The notes below the pieces were generated by a model. It worked only from the letters and a program-made list of their open reading frames with translations, had not been told where the DNA came from and searched no databases. Position numbers and translations under genes: made by a program. Shown here one piece after another: positions 1-7,124 of a DNA stretch of 55,224 bases. Position 1 is the first letter of the stretch; every line of letters starts with the position of its first letter. This stretch comes from JAKQIM01 sp964633225. Its GTDB lineage: Bacteria > Chloroflexota > Anaerolineae > Anaerolineales > UBA4823. Location of the stretch: contig CAZWFQ010000019.1 in the NCBI GenBank assembly GCA_964633225.1, forward strand, positions 1 to 55,224, read 5' to 3'.

Positions 1-37
1 GATACTGATCGTAGTACCAGATGTAGCGCTGCGGCAT
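1..37 (-). CDS. Start of an unidentified protein (only the first 12 codons are in the window)
   Basis: On the minus strand an ATG at 37-35 opens a frame reading MPQRYIWYYDQY up to the window edge. A purine-rich GGAGGAGGG lies directly before it (complement of 38-46), a strong Shine-Dalgarno site at short spacing. Twelve residues are too few to name a family. The start region lies inside a perfect inverted repeat (26-71), so translation may be controlled by RNA structure. The gene would be read out of the window to the left. Confidence 0.45.
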   Translation of the reverse strand, partial: MPQRYIWYYDQY

Positions 38-71
38 CCCTCCTCCAGATTGGATAAGGATGCCGCAGCGC
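26..71 (-). promoter_or_regulatory. Inverted repeat that can fold over a start codon
   Basis: GCGCTGCGGCATCC (26-39) and GGATGCCGCAGCGC (58-71) are perfect 14-base complements. In the minus-strand RNA the 3' arm contains the ATG at 37 and its next codons, and the 18-nt loop carries the GGAGGAG ribosome-binding site. A further short stem (74-80 with 100-106) lies upstream. This geometry fits translational control by start-codon sequestration. I cannot match it to a known riboswitch class. Confidence 0.4.
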
Positions 72-115
72 ACCAGAAGGTCGTCTCCCCGTGAGGCGGC
101 CTTCTGCTTTAATTT

Positions 116-157
116 AAAAAGCATGGGGCTGTATTTAGGCACAGCCCCATGCTTTTT
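116..157. terminator. Bidirectional intrinsic terminator
   Basis: A 17-bp perfect stem (116-132 with 141-157) has an 8-nt loop. The arms begin with AAAAA and end with TTTTT, so it gives a stem plus U-tract on either strand. It lies 4 bp after the stop codon of the epimerase gene read leftward. Confidence 0.85.
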
Positions 158-161
158 GACA

Positions 162-1148
162 TCATGGGCGGATGCTCTGCATGGCAGCGATGATGCGGTC
201 TTGCAGGGCGTCAAATACCGGGTCCACCTGCTGGAATTGGGGGTGGGCATCGTACCAGGCGATGATCTCGCGCGCTCCCTGCCAGAAGGGGATGCGGGGC
301 TGGAACTCGGGCACCAGGCGGCGGATCTTGCTGTTGTCGAAGATCATGCTGTGGGCTTTATCGCCCAGCAGGCCCGGCCCCAGCTCAGGGTCGAAGGCCG
401 CGATCAGCTCAGACGGCACGTGCACCAGTTGGGGAACTGCCCCGGCGGCCTCAGCCAGCAGGGTGTAGATCTGGTTCCAGCTCAGCCACTCATCGGATGT
501 GATTTGGAAGGTGTCGCCAATGGCGTGCGGGTTGCCCAACAGCCCCACCAACCCCACGGCAAAATCAGCATGGTGGGTCAACGTCCATAATGAGGTGCCG
601 TCACCGTGCACCACCACCGGCTTGCCCTGGCGCATGCGGGCGATGTTGGTGTAGCCGCCGTGGAAGGGTAACAGGGTGGCATCGTAGGTGTGCGAAGGGC
701 GCACCACCGTGATGGGGAATTTCTGCTCGCGGTAGGCGCGCATCAGCCGCTCTTCACAGGCAATCTTATTGCGTGAGTATTCCCAGAATGGGTTATCCAG
801 GGGGGTGCTTTCTGTCACCGGCAAAGCGGCGGGCGGGGTCTGGTAAGCCGAGGCCGAGCTGATGAAGACGTACTGCCGGGTGCGCCCGGCGAAGAGGGCC
901 AGGTCGGTCTCGATGTGCTGGGGGGTGAAGGCCACCCAATCTACCACCGCGTCGAAGCTGTGCTCGCCCAGGGCCGCCTGCGCCGAAGCCAGGTCGCGGA
1001 TATCGCCAGCTAACACCCTGGCCCCATCCGGCACCGGGCGGAAGCTCTTGCCCCGGTTGAGCAGGTACAGATCGATGCCCTTTTGCAGGGCCAGGCGGCT
1101 GCTAGCCGAGCTGATGATGCCGGTACCGCCGATAAATAAGACTTTCAT
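162..1148 (-). CDS. NAD-dependent epimerase/dehydratase (atypical short-chain dehydrogenase)
   Basis: The 328-residue protein begins MKVLFIGGTGIISS, a GxxGxxG Rossmann nucleotide-binding loop, followed by LAGDIRD and VVDWVAF, the usual second and third strands of extended SDR proteins. The Ser/Tyr/Lys region is SSASAYQ near residue 105 and YSRNKIACE near residue 130, giving the YxxxK pair. The C-terminal half (TSLWTLTHHADFAVGLVGLL) is typical of sugar-nucleotide epimerase-like members that act on unknown nucleotide-linked substrates. The start is supported by GGAGGT 5 nt upstream. It is a single-gene unit closed by the terminator at 116-157. A likely -10 box (TATAAT, complement of 1254-1259) would give a leader of about 100 nt running through the repeat at 1179-1301. 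The substrate cannot be told from sequence. Confidence 0.85.
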   Translation of the reverse strand: MKVLFIGGTGIISSASSRLALQKGIDLYLLNRGKSFRPVPDGARVLAGDIRDLASAQAALGEHSFDAVVDWVAFTPQHIETDLALFAGRTRQYVFISSASAYQTPPAALPVTESTPLDNPFWEYSRNKIACEERLMRAYREQKFPITVVRPSHTYDATLLPFHGGYTNIARMRQGKPVVVHGDGTSLWTLTHHADFAVGLVGLLGNPHAIGDTFQITSDEWLSWNQIYTLLAEAAGAVPQLVHVPSELIAAFDPELGPGLLGDKAHSMIFDNSKIRRLVPEFQPRIPFWQGAREIIAWYDAHPQFQQVDPVFDALQDRIIAAMQSIRP

Positions 1149-1178
1149 GTTTGACCTCCGTGATCGAAAAGGATTTTA

Positions 1179-1301
1179 ACGCAAAGCCGCAAAGATGCAG
1201 GGGCGCAAAGGAAACTAAAAATGTTCAAAAGCTCCTTTGCGGTTGCAAGAGGCATTATAAGCCTTTCTTCGCGCCTTTGTGGCCCTGGCGCCTTTGCGTT
1301 A
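1179..1301. repeat. Interspersed CGCAAAG-type intergenic repeat, inverted pair
   Basis: The sequence starts AACGCAAAGCCGCAAAG, continues with GGGGCGCAAAGG, and ends in the opposite orientation with GCGCCTTTG and GGCGCCTTTGCGTT (about 1271-1301). It is a degenerate short-unit array repeated as an inverted pair, with no ORF. Comparable CGCAAAG arrays are familiar as non-coding dispersed repeats in several bacterial phyla. It fills the 162-bp space between the epimerase and HAD genes. Confidence 0.55.
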
Positions 1302-1310
1302 CGCACATAC

Positions 1311-1982
1311 TCAGTTAATAAACAGTTTATGCCTTACCAATTCATCTAGCTTGACCTCTGCCAGCGACTCCAGCTTCAGGTCGGCCTGGTGCATGGGCAT
1401 GCTGCGGGTGAAGGGGGTGGGCACCGCCACGCAGAACATCCCGGCGGCCTTGGCGGCCCGGATGCCGTTGGTTGAATCTTCAAAGGCCAGGGCCTCTTCT
1501 GGCGCCGCGCCCAGGGTGGAGAGGGCCAGGCGGTACAGCTCAGGATCGGGTTTGGTGCGCTGCACATCGTCGCTGGTGCAAATGACCTGGAAGTATTGCG
1601 CCAGGCCCAGGCGTTGTAAGTGCCCTGCCACCCAGGCCCTGGGAGAGCTGGATGCCAGCCCCACCTGCAAACCCAGGCGCTGGGCATCTTGCAGGTACTG
1701 CACCACCCCCGGCAGGATGGGCTGTTTCTCGATCAGCTCTTGCTCGTGCCGGCAGCGGGATGGCTCGATGCGCTCCCAGTCCAGCGGTTGGCCCACCAGG
1801 CGCTCCAGCTCGCGCGGCGGGTCAAAGTTGGTCAGCTCGGCGGTGCCGATGATGGTGGCCCAGGTCTCAAACGGCAGGGGGAAGCCGTAAGACTGGTACA
1901 GGGCCAGCCAGGATTCGTAAATGGGGGCCTCGGTCTCCAGGATCAGGCCGTCGAAATCAAAGATCAGTGTACGGATCATCAT
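1311..1982 (-). CDS. HAD-superfamily phosphatase (beta-phosphoglucomutase-like subfamily)
   Basis: The 223-residue protein has the HAD motifs in order: motif I DFDGLILETE (residues 9-18; nucleophile Asp9 and acid Asp11), motif II ASSSPR (about 115), motif III with KPDPELY (about 145) and motif IV with AFEDSTNGIRAA (about 168). The region between I and II is a helical cap (YESWLALYQSYGFPL), as in sugar-phosphate phosphatases and beta-phosphoglucomutases. Two adjacent ATG codons (1982 and 1979) are possible; AGAGG lies 3 and 6 nt upstream respectively. It shares a palindromic -10 region with sixA, which is divergent 31 bp away. The substrate is probably a small phosphosugar or related metabolite (inference). 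Confidence 0.88.
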   Translation of the reverse strand: MMIRTLIFDFDGLILETEAPIYESWLALYQSYGFPLPFETWATIIGTAELTNFDPPRELERLVGQPLDWERIEPSRCRHEQELIEKQPILPGVVQYLQDAQRLGLQVGLASSSPRAWVAGHLQRLGLAQYFQVICTSDDVQRTKPDPELYRLALSTLGAAPEEALAFEDSTNGIRAAKAAGMFCVAVPTPFTRSMPMHQADLKLESLAEVKLDELVRHKLFIN

Positions 1983-1998
1983 AAACCTCTACGAAACG

Positions 1999-2006
1999 AT
2001 TATAAT
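1999..2006. promoter_or_regulatory. Symmetric -10 box shared by divergent HAD and sixA genes
   Basis: ATTATAAT is its own reverse complement, so TATAAT reads on both strands. Rightward, its end is 7 nt before the sixA ATG at 2014, giving a leaderless transcript. Leftward, a TATAAT lies 16 nt before the HAD ATG at 1982, which is preceded by AGAGG. Confidence 0.6.
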
Positions 2007-2013
2007 GCATAGC

Positions 2014-2508
2014 ATGAAGACTCTTTTACTGATGCGCCATGCAAAATCAAGCTGGAACCATCCTGAGATGCAGGATCATGACCGGCCCTTGAATAAGCGC
2101 GGCAAGAGTGATGCGCCGCGTGTGGGCCGCCTGCTGCGTGAGAAAGACTTGCTGCCCGATCAGATCCTCAGTTCCACGGCCCGCCGGGCGCTCGATACTG
2201 CCAAGGCAGTGGCAGAAGCCTGCGGGTATGAGGGCGAGATTGAACCGCAAAGCGACCTCTACGGATCGGACGTGGAATGCTACCTGGATGTGCTGCGCCA
2301 CCTGCCAGATGCAATGGGGCGGGTGCTGGTGGTGGGGCATAACCCAATCATGGAAGAGTTGTTAGAGCTGCTGACGGGTGCGATCGAGCCGATGCCCACG
2401 GCCGCACTGGCGCAGGTGGATGTGCCGATCACGCATTGGACGGAGTTGACCGAGGCCTGCGACAGTACCCTGGTGCGCCTGTGGGTGCCGCGCAGCCTGG
2501 GCGATTAG
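2014..2508 (+). CDS. sixA: Phosphohistidine phosphatase SixA-like (histidine phosphatase superfamily)
   Basis: The 164-residue protein starts MKTLLLMRHAKSSW, containing the RH(A/G) catalytic signature with the histidine that is phosphorylated in the cycle. The second conserved histidine is in VLVVGHNP (about residue 108). Length and the DHDRPLNKRGK stretch are typical of small SixA proteins, which dephosphorylate phosphohistidine on signalling or phosphotransfer proteins. The ATG at 2014 is chosen over 2005 because TATAAT at 2001-2006 then has the spacing of a -10 box to a leaderless start. The gene ends 4 bp inside the convergent LysM gene. Several histidine kinases are encoded nearby, but no sequence link ties them to this phosphatase. 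Confidence 0.85.
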   Translation: MKTLLLMRHAKSSWNHPEMQDHDRPLNKRGKSDAPRVGRLLREKDLLPDQILSSTARRALDTAKAVAEACGYEGEIEPQSDLYGSDVECYLDVLRHLPDAMGRVLVVGHNPIMEELLELLTGAIEPMPTAALAQVDVPITHWTELTEACDSTLVRLWVPRSLGD

Positions 2509-3923
2509 GTTTTCTGGCGCTTTGCCACCTGGTATAAGATCAGGCCGGTCACGCCGGTCACCACCAGCACAATGCCTGCCGCAGCCGGGCCAGAAAGCCG
2601 CAGTTCGGGGGCTGCGGGGGGGGCAGTGGGGCTGGCGGGGATGGGGGAGGGGGTGCGCGTGGCAGTGGGCAAGGGCTGCGTGGGGCTGGGGGAGGGGGTG
2701 CGCGTGGGCGGTGCAGGGGTGGGGGTAATAGTGGCAGGCGGCGTGACCTGCAAGATCAGCTTTTGATCCGGCTGGATGATGGAAGTGTTGTTCAGCCCAT
2801 TCCAACCCATTAAATCCAACACCGTCACGTTGTACAGGCTGGCAATCCACGAGAGCGTCTCACCGTTCCCCACCACGTGGTAATAGTTGCCATCGCTGGC
2901 GGGGGTCAGGCGTTCGATGGGCGTCAGCGGGCGTGGCGTGGGGCTGGGGGTGATCTGCCCGGGCGAGATGAGCAGCACCTGGTTGATCTGCAACGGCCAA
3001 TCTAGCAGCAAGCCATTCAGGGCCAGGATGGTGTCTACCGTCACTCCGTAAGCCTGGGCGATGGTGCTCAGGGTCTGGTAAGCCTGCACGGTGTGGAAGA
3101 TCTTGCCGCTGGCATCTGGTGTGCTGGGCATCACCATGCCCACAGGCGTGGGGGTGGCGTAGCCTTCGGTATTGGCACTGGGGATGAAGAGACGCTGCCC
3201 AACCTGCAAGGCACTGCCGCTGGAGAGGTTGTTCCACACCTCCAGGTCGTGAATGGTGACCCCGTAAGCAATGGCAATGGACCAGAAGGACTGTCCAGTA
3301 GCCACCACATGGAAGATCTGCCCGTTTTCGTCGGGCGCAGCCACCTGCACCGGCACGATCAACTGAGCCACCGGGTTGGGGGTGCCACCGGGTTGAGGGG
3401 TCTGGTCGCCGGAATAATTGTAGGCGCCGCAAGAGTTTTCGGAGGTGTAGGCGGCCTGCAAGACGTAATAGGTCATCCCATTGGATGATGCCGCGATCCC
3501 CGCCCCCACGTGGCAGTAAGCCGCTGTGGTAGCCGGGCGCATGTGATCAGGGTCGGCCCAGACCTGCATGATGGTGTCGATGGTCATGTTGCCCACGGCA
3601 AAATTTTCGGTGGCCCATACGGTGGCGCCACCGCCGTAACCGGCAGCAGCAATGCGGCCGCGGACATTGCCAATGTGCCACGACATTTGATTGGCAGCCA
3701 TATACTCAGCGGTGGCCTGGGCCACCGCGTTGACGATGGGGTCTTCGATCAGGGGTGCATATCCGTTGGACACGCGCAGCGTGTTCATGGCAATGATCAT
3801 GTCGTAAGCGGTCACCCCGGCCGGGGCCTGGGGCGGGGCGGCGCGCACGCCCTGTGCGGGGCTGAACGCCGCCGCCAGCAGGGCCAGGATGATCAAACAG
3901 GGGGGGATTGTTTTGGGTTTCAT
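2505..3923 (-). CDS. Exported CAP-domain protein with three LysM repeats and a C-terminal membrane anchor
   Basis: The 472-residue protein starts with a Sec signal (MKPKTIPPCLIILALLAAAF...). A CAP/SCP-like domain follows at residues 35-165, with NTLRVSNGYAPL and the HIGNVRGRIAAAGYGG stretch. Three LysM motifs (about 200-245, 268-312 and 336-380) each begin like FHVVATGQ or YYHVVGNGE and end with QRLFIPS or QKLIL. A Pro/Thr/Ser-rich linker (PTPAPPTRTPSPSPTQPL) leads to one membrane helix (AGIVLVVTGVTGLILY) with a basic tail. LysM binds N-acetylglucosamine polymers, so the protein probably sits on the outer face and contacts peptidoglycan. The CAP domain's activity is unknown. Its linker DNA contains the G-tract cluster at 2607-2653. 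Confidence 0.85.
   Translation of the reverse strand: MKPKTIPPCLIILALLAAAFSPAQGVRAAPPQAPAGVTAYDMIIAMNTLRVSNGYAPLIEDPIVNAVAQATAEYMAANQMSWHIGNVRGRIAAAGYGGGATVWATENFAVGNMTIDTIMQVWADPDHMRPATTAAYCHVGAGIAASSNGMTYYVLQAAYTSENSCGAYNYSGDQTPQPGGTPNPVAQLIVPVQVAAPDENGQIFHVVATGQSFWSIAIAYGVTIHDLEVWNNLSSGSALQVGQRLFIPSANTEGYATPTPVGMVMPSTPDASGKIFHTVQAYQTLSTIAQAYGVTVDTILALNGLLLDWPLQINQVLLISPGQITPSPTPRPLTPIERLTPASDGNYYHVVGNGETLSWIASLYNVTVLDLMGWNGLNNTSIIQPDQKLILQVTPPATITPTPAPPTRTPSPSPTQPLPTATRTPSPIPASPTAPPAAPELRLSGPAAAGIVLVVTGVTGLILYQVAKRQKT
2607..2653 (+). other. G-tract cluster with quadruplex-forming potential
   Basis: Six runs of 4-8 G occur within 47 nt (2607-2611, 2616-2623, 2628-2631, 2637-2640, 2643-2647, 2649-2653), separated by 1-5 nt. 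It is the template strand of the Pro/Thr-rich linker of the LysM protein, so codon choice explains part of it, but the run density exceeds the usual four-tract quadruplex rule. Confidence 0.5.
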
Positions 3924-3929
3924 GGTCGT

Positions 3930-4166
3930 TCAGGCTACCAGGCGGCCTGTCTCGGCGCGTGCCAGGTACCAGCGCCCTTCACCACAGGCAAACAGCAATT
4001 CAAACATGCGCCCGCCGGAGGTCATCACCAGGATGTGCAGGCCGTCTTCATTCGACCAGCGCCGCCCCGTCGACTCGATCTGGTACACGCTGCCTTTCCA
4101 GGTGAAGCGCAGGGGGGTGGCTTTGCCCTCTAACGAAAAATGAGCGGTGACTTCAATCGGCTGCAT
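3930..4166 (-). CDS. Small conserved-looking protein of unknown function, coupled to the CinA-like gene
   Basis: The 78-residue product starts MQPIEVTAHFSLEGKATP and contains FTWKGSVYQIESTGRRW and RMFELLFACGEGRWYLAR. The alternating hydrophobic pattern suggests a small all-beta domain; it resembles the DUF6504-type small proteins, but I could not check this. The ATG at 4166 overlaps the end of the CinA-like gene by 14 nt, which favours translational coupling. A longer frame opening at 4274 is unlikely because its first 34 residues only reread the CinA-like gene. It ends 6 bp before the LysM gene start. Confidence 0.6.
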   Translation of the reverse strand: MQPIEVTAHFSLEGKATPLRFTWKGSVYQIESTGRRWSNEDGLHILVMTSGGRMFELLFACGEGRWYLARAETGRLVA

Positions 4167-4650
4167 GGGCATAATCTGCCAGGTAATCAGCCAGGAGCTG
4201 CAGCGCGGCCTGGGCCGAATGTTCTTTGTTCTGGATGCGGTCGCCGTTCCAGTTGAAACACTCAGCAAAATCATCTTCTGGGCTGCTCAGGCCGACCCAC
4301 ACCAGGCCGACCGGTTTTTCGGGCGTGCCGCCGCTGGGCCCGGCAATGCCGCTCACCGAGAGGCCAATGTCTGCTGCCAGGGCGTGACGCACACCGCGTG
4401 CCATCTCCACCACTGTCTCGCCGCTTACAGCGCCGTGTTTTTCGAGCGTCTCCCAGCGTACATTGAGCAGGCGCACCTTGGCCTCGTAGGCGTAGGCAGT
4501 GATGCTGCCCATGTAATACGTAGATGAGCCAGCCACATTGGTCAGCCGGTGTCCGATCAGACCGCCGGTGCAAGATTCGGCTACTGCCAGCCGCAGCCCG
4601 TGCTGGCGCAGCAGTTGGCCTACCACCACCTCAAGTAATTGGGTTTCCAT
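4153..4650 (-). CDS. CinA-family protein, stand-alone C-terminal nicotinamide-nucleotide amidohydrolase domain
   Basis: The 165-residue protein has the PncC signature: LAVAESCTGGLIGHRLTNVAGSS (residues 21-43), the conserved Ser/Thr-rich loop, then AVSGETVVEMARGVR and VSGIAGPSGGTPEKPVGLV (about 96-115). Family members deamidate NMN to NaMN in pyridine-nucleotide recycling. The N-terminal MoCF-like domain of full CinA is absent, as in YgaD-type proteins. The TATAAT complement at 4657-4662 ends 6 nt before the ATG and no Shine-Dalgarno site is present, so the mRNA is probably leaderless. The 78-residue gene overlaps its 3' end. Confidence 0.88.
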   Translation of the reverse strand: METQLLEVVVGQLLRQHGLRLAVAESCTGGLIGHRLTNVAGSSTYYMGSITAYAYEAKVRLLNVRWETLEKHGAVSGETVVEMARGVRHALAADIGLSVSGIAGPSGGTPEKPVGLVWVGLSSPEDDFAECFNWNGDRIQNKEHSAQAALQLLADYLADYAHAAD

Positions 4651-4656
4651 ATGGCT

Positions 4657-4662
4657 ATTATA
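4657..4662 (-). promoter_or_regulatory. -10 box for leaderless cinA-like gene
   Basis: TATAAT on the minus strand ends 6 nt before the ATG at 4650, exactly the usual distance from -10 to the transcription start. Confidence 0.65.
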
Positions 4663-4727
4663 CTATTCCTGGATGGGGGTTGAAGGGGGATGATAACGCA
4701 AAATATCTCCATCATCCCCCTGCTACG

Positions 4728-4736
4728 TGATAGAAT
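4728..4736 (+). promoter_or_regulatory. Extended -10 box for uvrC
   Basis: TGATAGAAT (TG-N-TAGAAT) ends 8 nt before the uvrC ATG at 4745. The same nonamer precedes the phosphohexomutase gene at 25352. No Shine-Dalgarno site follows it. Confidence 0.55.
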
Positions 4737-4744
4737 CCAGCCCG

Positions 4745-6610
4745 ATGGAAGTATCTGAACACATCCAGGGCATCTTGAATACTGCCCCCACCCGGCCTGG
4801 CTGCTACCTGATGAAGAATGCAGAGGGGCAGATCATCTACGTGGGCAAGGCGATCAACTTGCGCAACCGCCTGCGTTCTTATTTCCATGCCAGCGCTCAG
4901 CAGGATGGTAAAACGCGCCGCCTGGTGCATCACATTGCGGATATCGAGTGGATGGTGGTGGGTTCTGAGCTGGAAGCGCTGATCCTGGAGATGAACCTGA
5001 TCAAGCGCTATCGTCCCCAGTACAACATCCGCATGAAGGATGATAAGCGCTATCCTTACATCAAGATCCATTGGGGCGCCCCCTTTCCCAGCGTCACCGT
5101 CACCCGCCAGATCGTGGAAGATGGCTCGCGCTACTACGGCCCGTATACCAGCGTGTGGGCTTTGCACCAGACCCTGGATGTGCTGCGGCGTGTCTTTCCT
5201 TACCTCACCTGTGACCGCGAGATCACCGGGCAAGATGCGCGCCCCTGCCTGTATTACGACATCAAGTTATGTTTAGGTCCCTGCATTGGCGCCGTGAACC
5301 AGCAGCAGTACCGCCAGATGATTGACAACCTGAGCCAATTTCTGGAAGGACGCGCCGAGCCGATCTTGGAGCATTTGCAAAGCGAGATGCTGCTGGCCTC
5401 TGAAGGCTTGAATTTCGAGCGCGCCGCGGCCCTGCGCGATAAACTGCGCGCCATCGAGCAGATCGTCGCTCGCCAGAAGGTCGTTTTCGCGGCGGATTAT
5501 GTTGACTCAGATGTGATTGCCATGGCACGCTCTGACGGCGATGCCTGTGTACAGGTCTTCTTCATCCGCGGCGGCAAGCTGATTGGGCGCGAGTATTTTG
5601 TGATGGAAGGGGCGCAGGAAACGCCGGACGCGTCGGTACTGGCGGCTTTCTTGAAGCAGTTCTATGATGAAACGCCCAGCGTGCCGGCGCAGTTGCTCTT
5701 GCCTACGGATGTGGAAGAGGCCGGCGTGATCCGCGAGTGGCTGAACACGCGCCGCGGCGGGGAGAAGGTAGAGATCTTTGTGCCGCGCGAAGGTCAGCAA
5801 AGCGACCTGGTGAAGATGGCAGCCGAGAACGCGGCCGAGACCTTGAATGCCCTCAAGGCCCAGTGGCAAGTAGATAGCCACCGCCAGGAGCAAGCCCTGG
5901 CTGAGCTGCAAGCCGCCCTGGACCTGCCCACCCCGCCCAACCGCATTGAATGCTACGACATCTCGAACACCCAGGGCACGGCGGCCGTGGGCAGCATGGT
6001 GGTCTTTGAGCAGGGTGTGCCCAAGAAAGCCCATTACCGCCGCTTTAACATCCGCAGCGTGGTGGGGCCAGATGATTTTGCCAGCATGGAAGAGGTGCTC
6101 ACCCGGCGCTTTGCCCGCTGGCAGGCAGCCCAAGACACAGCCCAGGCCCCTGGTAGTAAACCAGATGCAGCCTTTGCGCTCTTGCCCGATCTGCTGTTGG
6201 TGGATGGCGGCAAAGGCCAACTGGCACGCGCCGTGGCAGTGGTTGAGCGCTGTGGGCTGAGCGGGCAGTTGTTTGTGGCCAGCCTGGCCAAGCAGCACGA
6301 GGAACTCTTTGTCCCCGGACGCTCCGAATCCATCCTCCTGCCGCGCCAGTCACAAGGTTTATACCTGGTGCAGCGCGTGCGCGATGAGGCCCACCGTTAT
6401 GCCATCACCTCGCATCGCCAGCGCCGCGATAAGGCCGGTATTGCCTCGCGCCTGGATGGTATCCCTGGCATTGGGCCTGCCCGCCGCAAGGCCTTGTTGA
6501 AACATTTTGGCGGCATACCTGAGATCCAGCAAGCCTCTCTCGAAGAGCTTCGAAAAGTAGCCGGAATTACGATAAAATTAGCCCAGGCGATTAAGGATCA
6601 CCTGGCATGA
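4745..6610 (+). CDS. uvrC: UvrABC system protein C (excinuclease subunit C)
   Basis: The 621-residue protein makes the dual incisions in nucleotide-excision repair. The N-terminal GIY-YIG nuclease spans about 13-95 (GCYLMKN, IIYVGKAINLRNRLRSYF). A four-cysteine cluster lies near residues 158-183 (CDRE, PCLYY, LCLGPC). The UVR UvrB-binding motif is near 215-240 (FERAAALRDKLRAIEQI). The RNase H-like 5' nuclease follows (IECYDISNTQGT and LLLVDGGKGQLARA), and a tandem helix-hairpin-helix (IPGIGPARRKALLKHFGG) is at the end. All core motifs are present and length is normal. The ATG at 4745 is preferred over GTG at 4727 because the latter overlaps the -10 box. The next gene starts in its stop codon. 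Confidence 0.97.
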   Translation: MEVSEHIQGILNTAPTRPGCYLMKNAEGQIIYVGKAINLRNRLRSYFHASAQQDGKTRRLVHHIADIEWMVVGSELEALILEMNLIKRYRPQYNIRMKDDKRYPYIKIHWGAPFPSVTVTRQIVEDGSRYYGPYTSVWALHQTLDVLRRVFPYLTCDREITGQDARPCLYYDIKLCLGPCIGAVNQQQYRQMIDNLSQFLEGRAEPILEHLQSEMLLASEGLNFERAAALRDKLRAIEQIVARQKVVFAADYVDSDVIAMARSDGDACVQVFFIRGGKLIGREYFVMEGAQETPDASVLAAFLKQFYDETPSVPAQLLLPTDVEEAGVIREWLNTRRGGEKVEIFVPREGQQSDLVKMAAENAAETLNALKAQWQVDSHRQEQALAELQAALDLPTPPNRIECYDISNTQGTAAVGSMVVFEQGVPKKAHYRRFNIRSVVGPDDFASMEEVLTRRFARWQAAQDTAQAPGSKPDAAFALLPDLLLVDGGKGQLARAVAVVERCGLSGQLFVASLAKQHEELFVPGRSESILLPRQSQGLYLVQRVRDEAHRYAITSHRQRRDKAGIASRLDGIPGIGPARRKALLKHFGGIPEIQQASLEELRKVAGITIKLAQAIKDHLA

Positions 6611-6984
6611 GCAAGTTGAAGGTCTGGTATGTGGATGACGATGCGGAGATGCGCCACGCGGTCAGCTTGATGCTGACCATGTTGGGGCACACCATGCAGG
6701 GCTTTACCAGTGCACGCCTGGCAGCCAAGGAGTTGCTCGATGGAGAGTGCCCCGATCTGCTGCTGTTAGACGTCAGCATGCCAGAGATCAACGGGATTGA
6801 CATGCTGGAATTCGTCCGCCGCCGCCCAGAATGGAAAACCCTGCCCGTGTTAATGCTGTCATCTGAAGCGGCCGAAGCTCAGGTGGATCGGGTGCTGGCG
6901 CTGGGTGCGAACGGCTTCATTGTCAAGCCGGTGATGCTGGATGAGCTGGAACTGGCAATTGACCAGGTCATTCAAAAGCGCTGA
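6607..6984 (+). CDS. Single-domain response regulator (receiver)
   Basis: The 125-residue protein is only a receiver domain: acidic pocket VDDDAEM (Asp10-Asp12), phosphoacceptor Asp55 in LLLLDVSMPEING, Ser85-Ser86 in LMLSSEA and the conserved Lys in GFIVKPV. No output domain follows, so it should act through protein contacts, as CheY- and Rcp1-type regulators do. Its ATG overlaps the uvrC stop (ATGA), so it is translated from the uvrC message. The 38-residue membrane peptide follows 22 nt later. The cognate kinase is unknown; the kinases at 7125-13786 lie on the other strand. Confidence 0.9.
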   Translation: MSKLKVWYVDDDAEMRHAVSLMLTMLGHTMQGFTSARLAAKELLDGECPDLLLLDVSMPEINGIDMLEFVRRRPEWKTLPVLMLSSEAAEAQVDRVLALGANGFIVKPVMLDELELAIDQVIQKR

Positions 6985-7006
6985 TTAATTGATTAAGGAG
7001 TTTTGT

Positions 7007-7123
7007 ATGGCACGGAAAAAAGATTCGAACGCTAAGAAGGCGATGACTACCCAGCAAATCATCATGGGTGTTATCGGTGTGCTCGTGATCCTGTCGATGG
7101 TAATCTCGATGTTTGCGCGCTAA
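7007..7123 (+). CDS. 38-residue single-pass membrane peptide
   Basis: The frame starts with ATG after AAGGAG (spacing 7 nt) and encodes MARKKDSNAKKAMTTQQ, then a hydrophobic helix (IIMGVIGVLVILSMVIS) and MFAR. A positively charged N-terminus followed by one helix predicts an inner-membrane peptide with its basic end in the cytoplasm. It lies 22 nt after the receiver gene and ends 1 bp before the convergent hybrid kinase stop. The good ribosome-binding site and clean amphipathic layout argue it is real despite its size. No function is assigned. Confidence 0.7.
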   Translation: MARKKDSNAKKAMTTQQIIMGVIGVLVILSMVISMFAR

Positions 7124-7124
7124 T

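Noticed and set aside
73..106. A guanidine-type riboswitch (ACGG loop) upstream of the partial gene
   Set aside because: Only one weak ACGG-containing loop is seen; the class needs two well-formed stem-loops.
5507..6298. A 263-codon open frame on the strand opposite uvrC
   Set aside because: It lies entirely within uvrC, whose motifs are intact. GC-rich codon usage commonly opens long antisense frames; the same applies at 36644-37468, 45498-46421, 8094-8753, 49099-49704 and 3510-4133.
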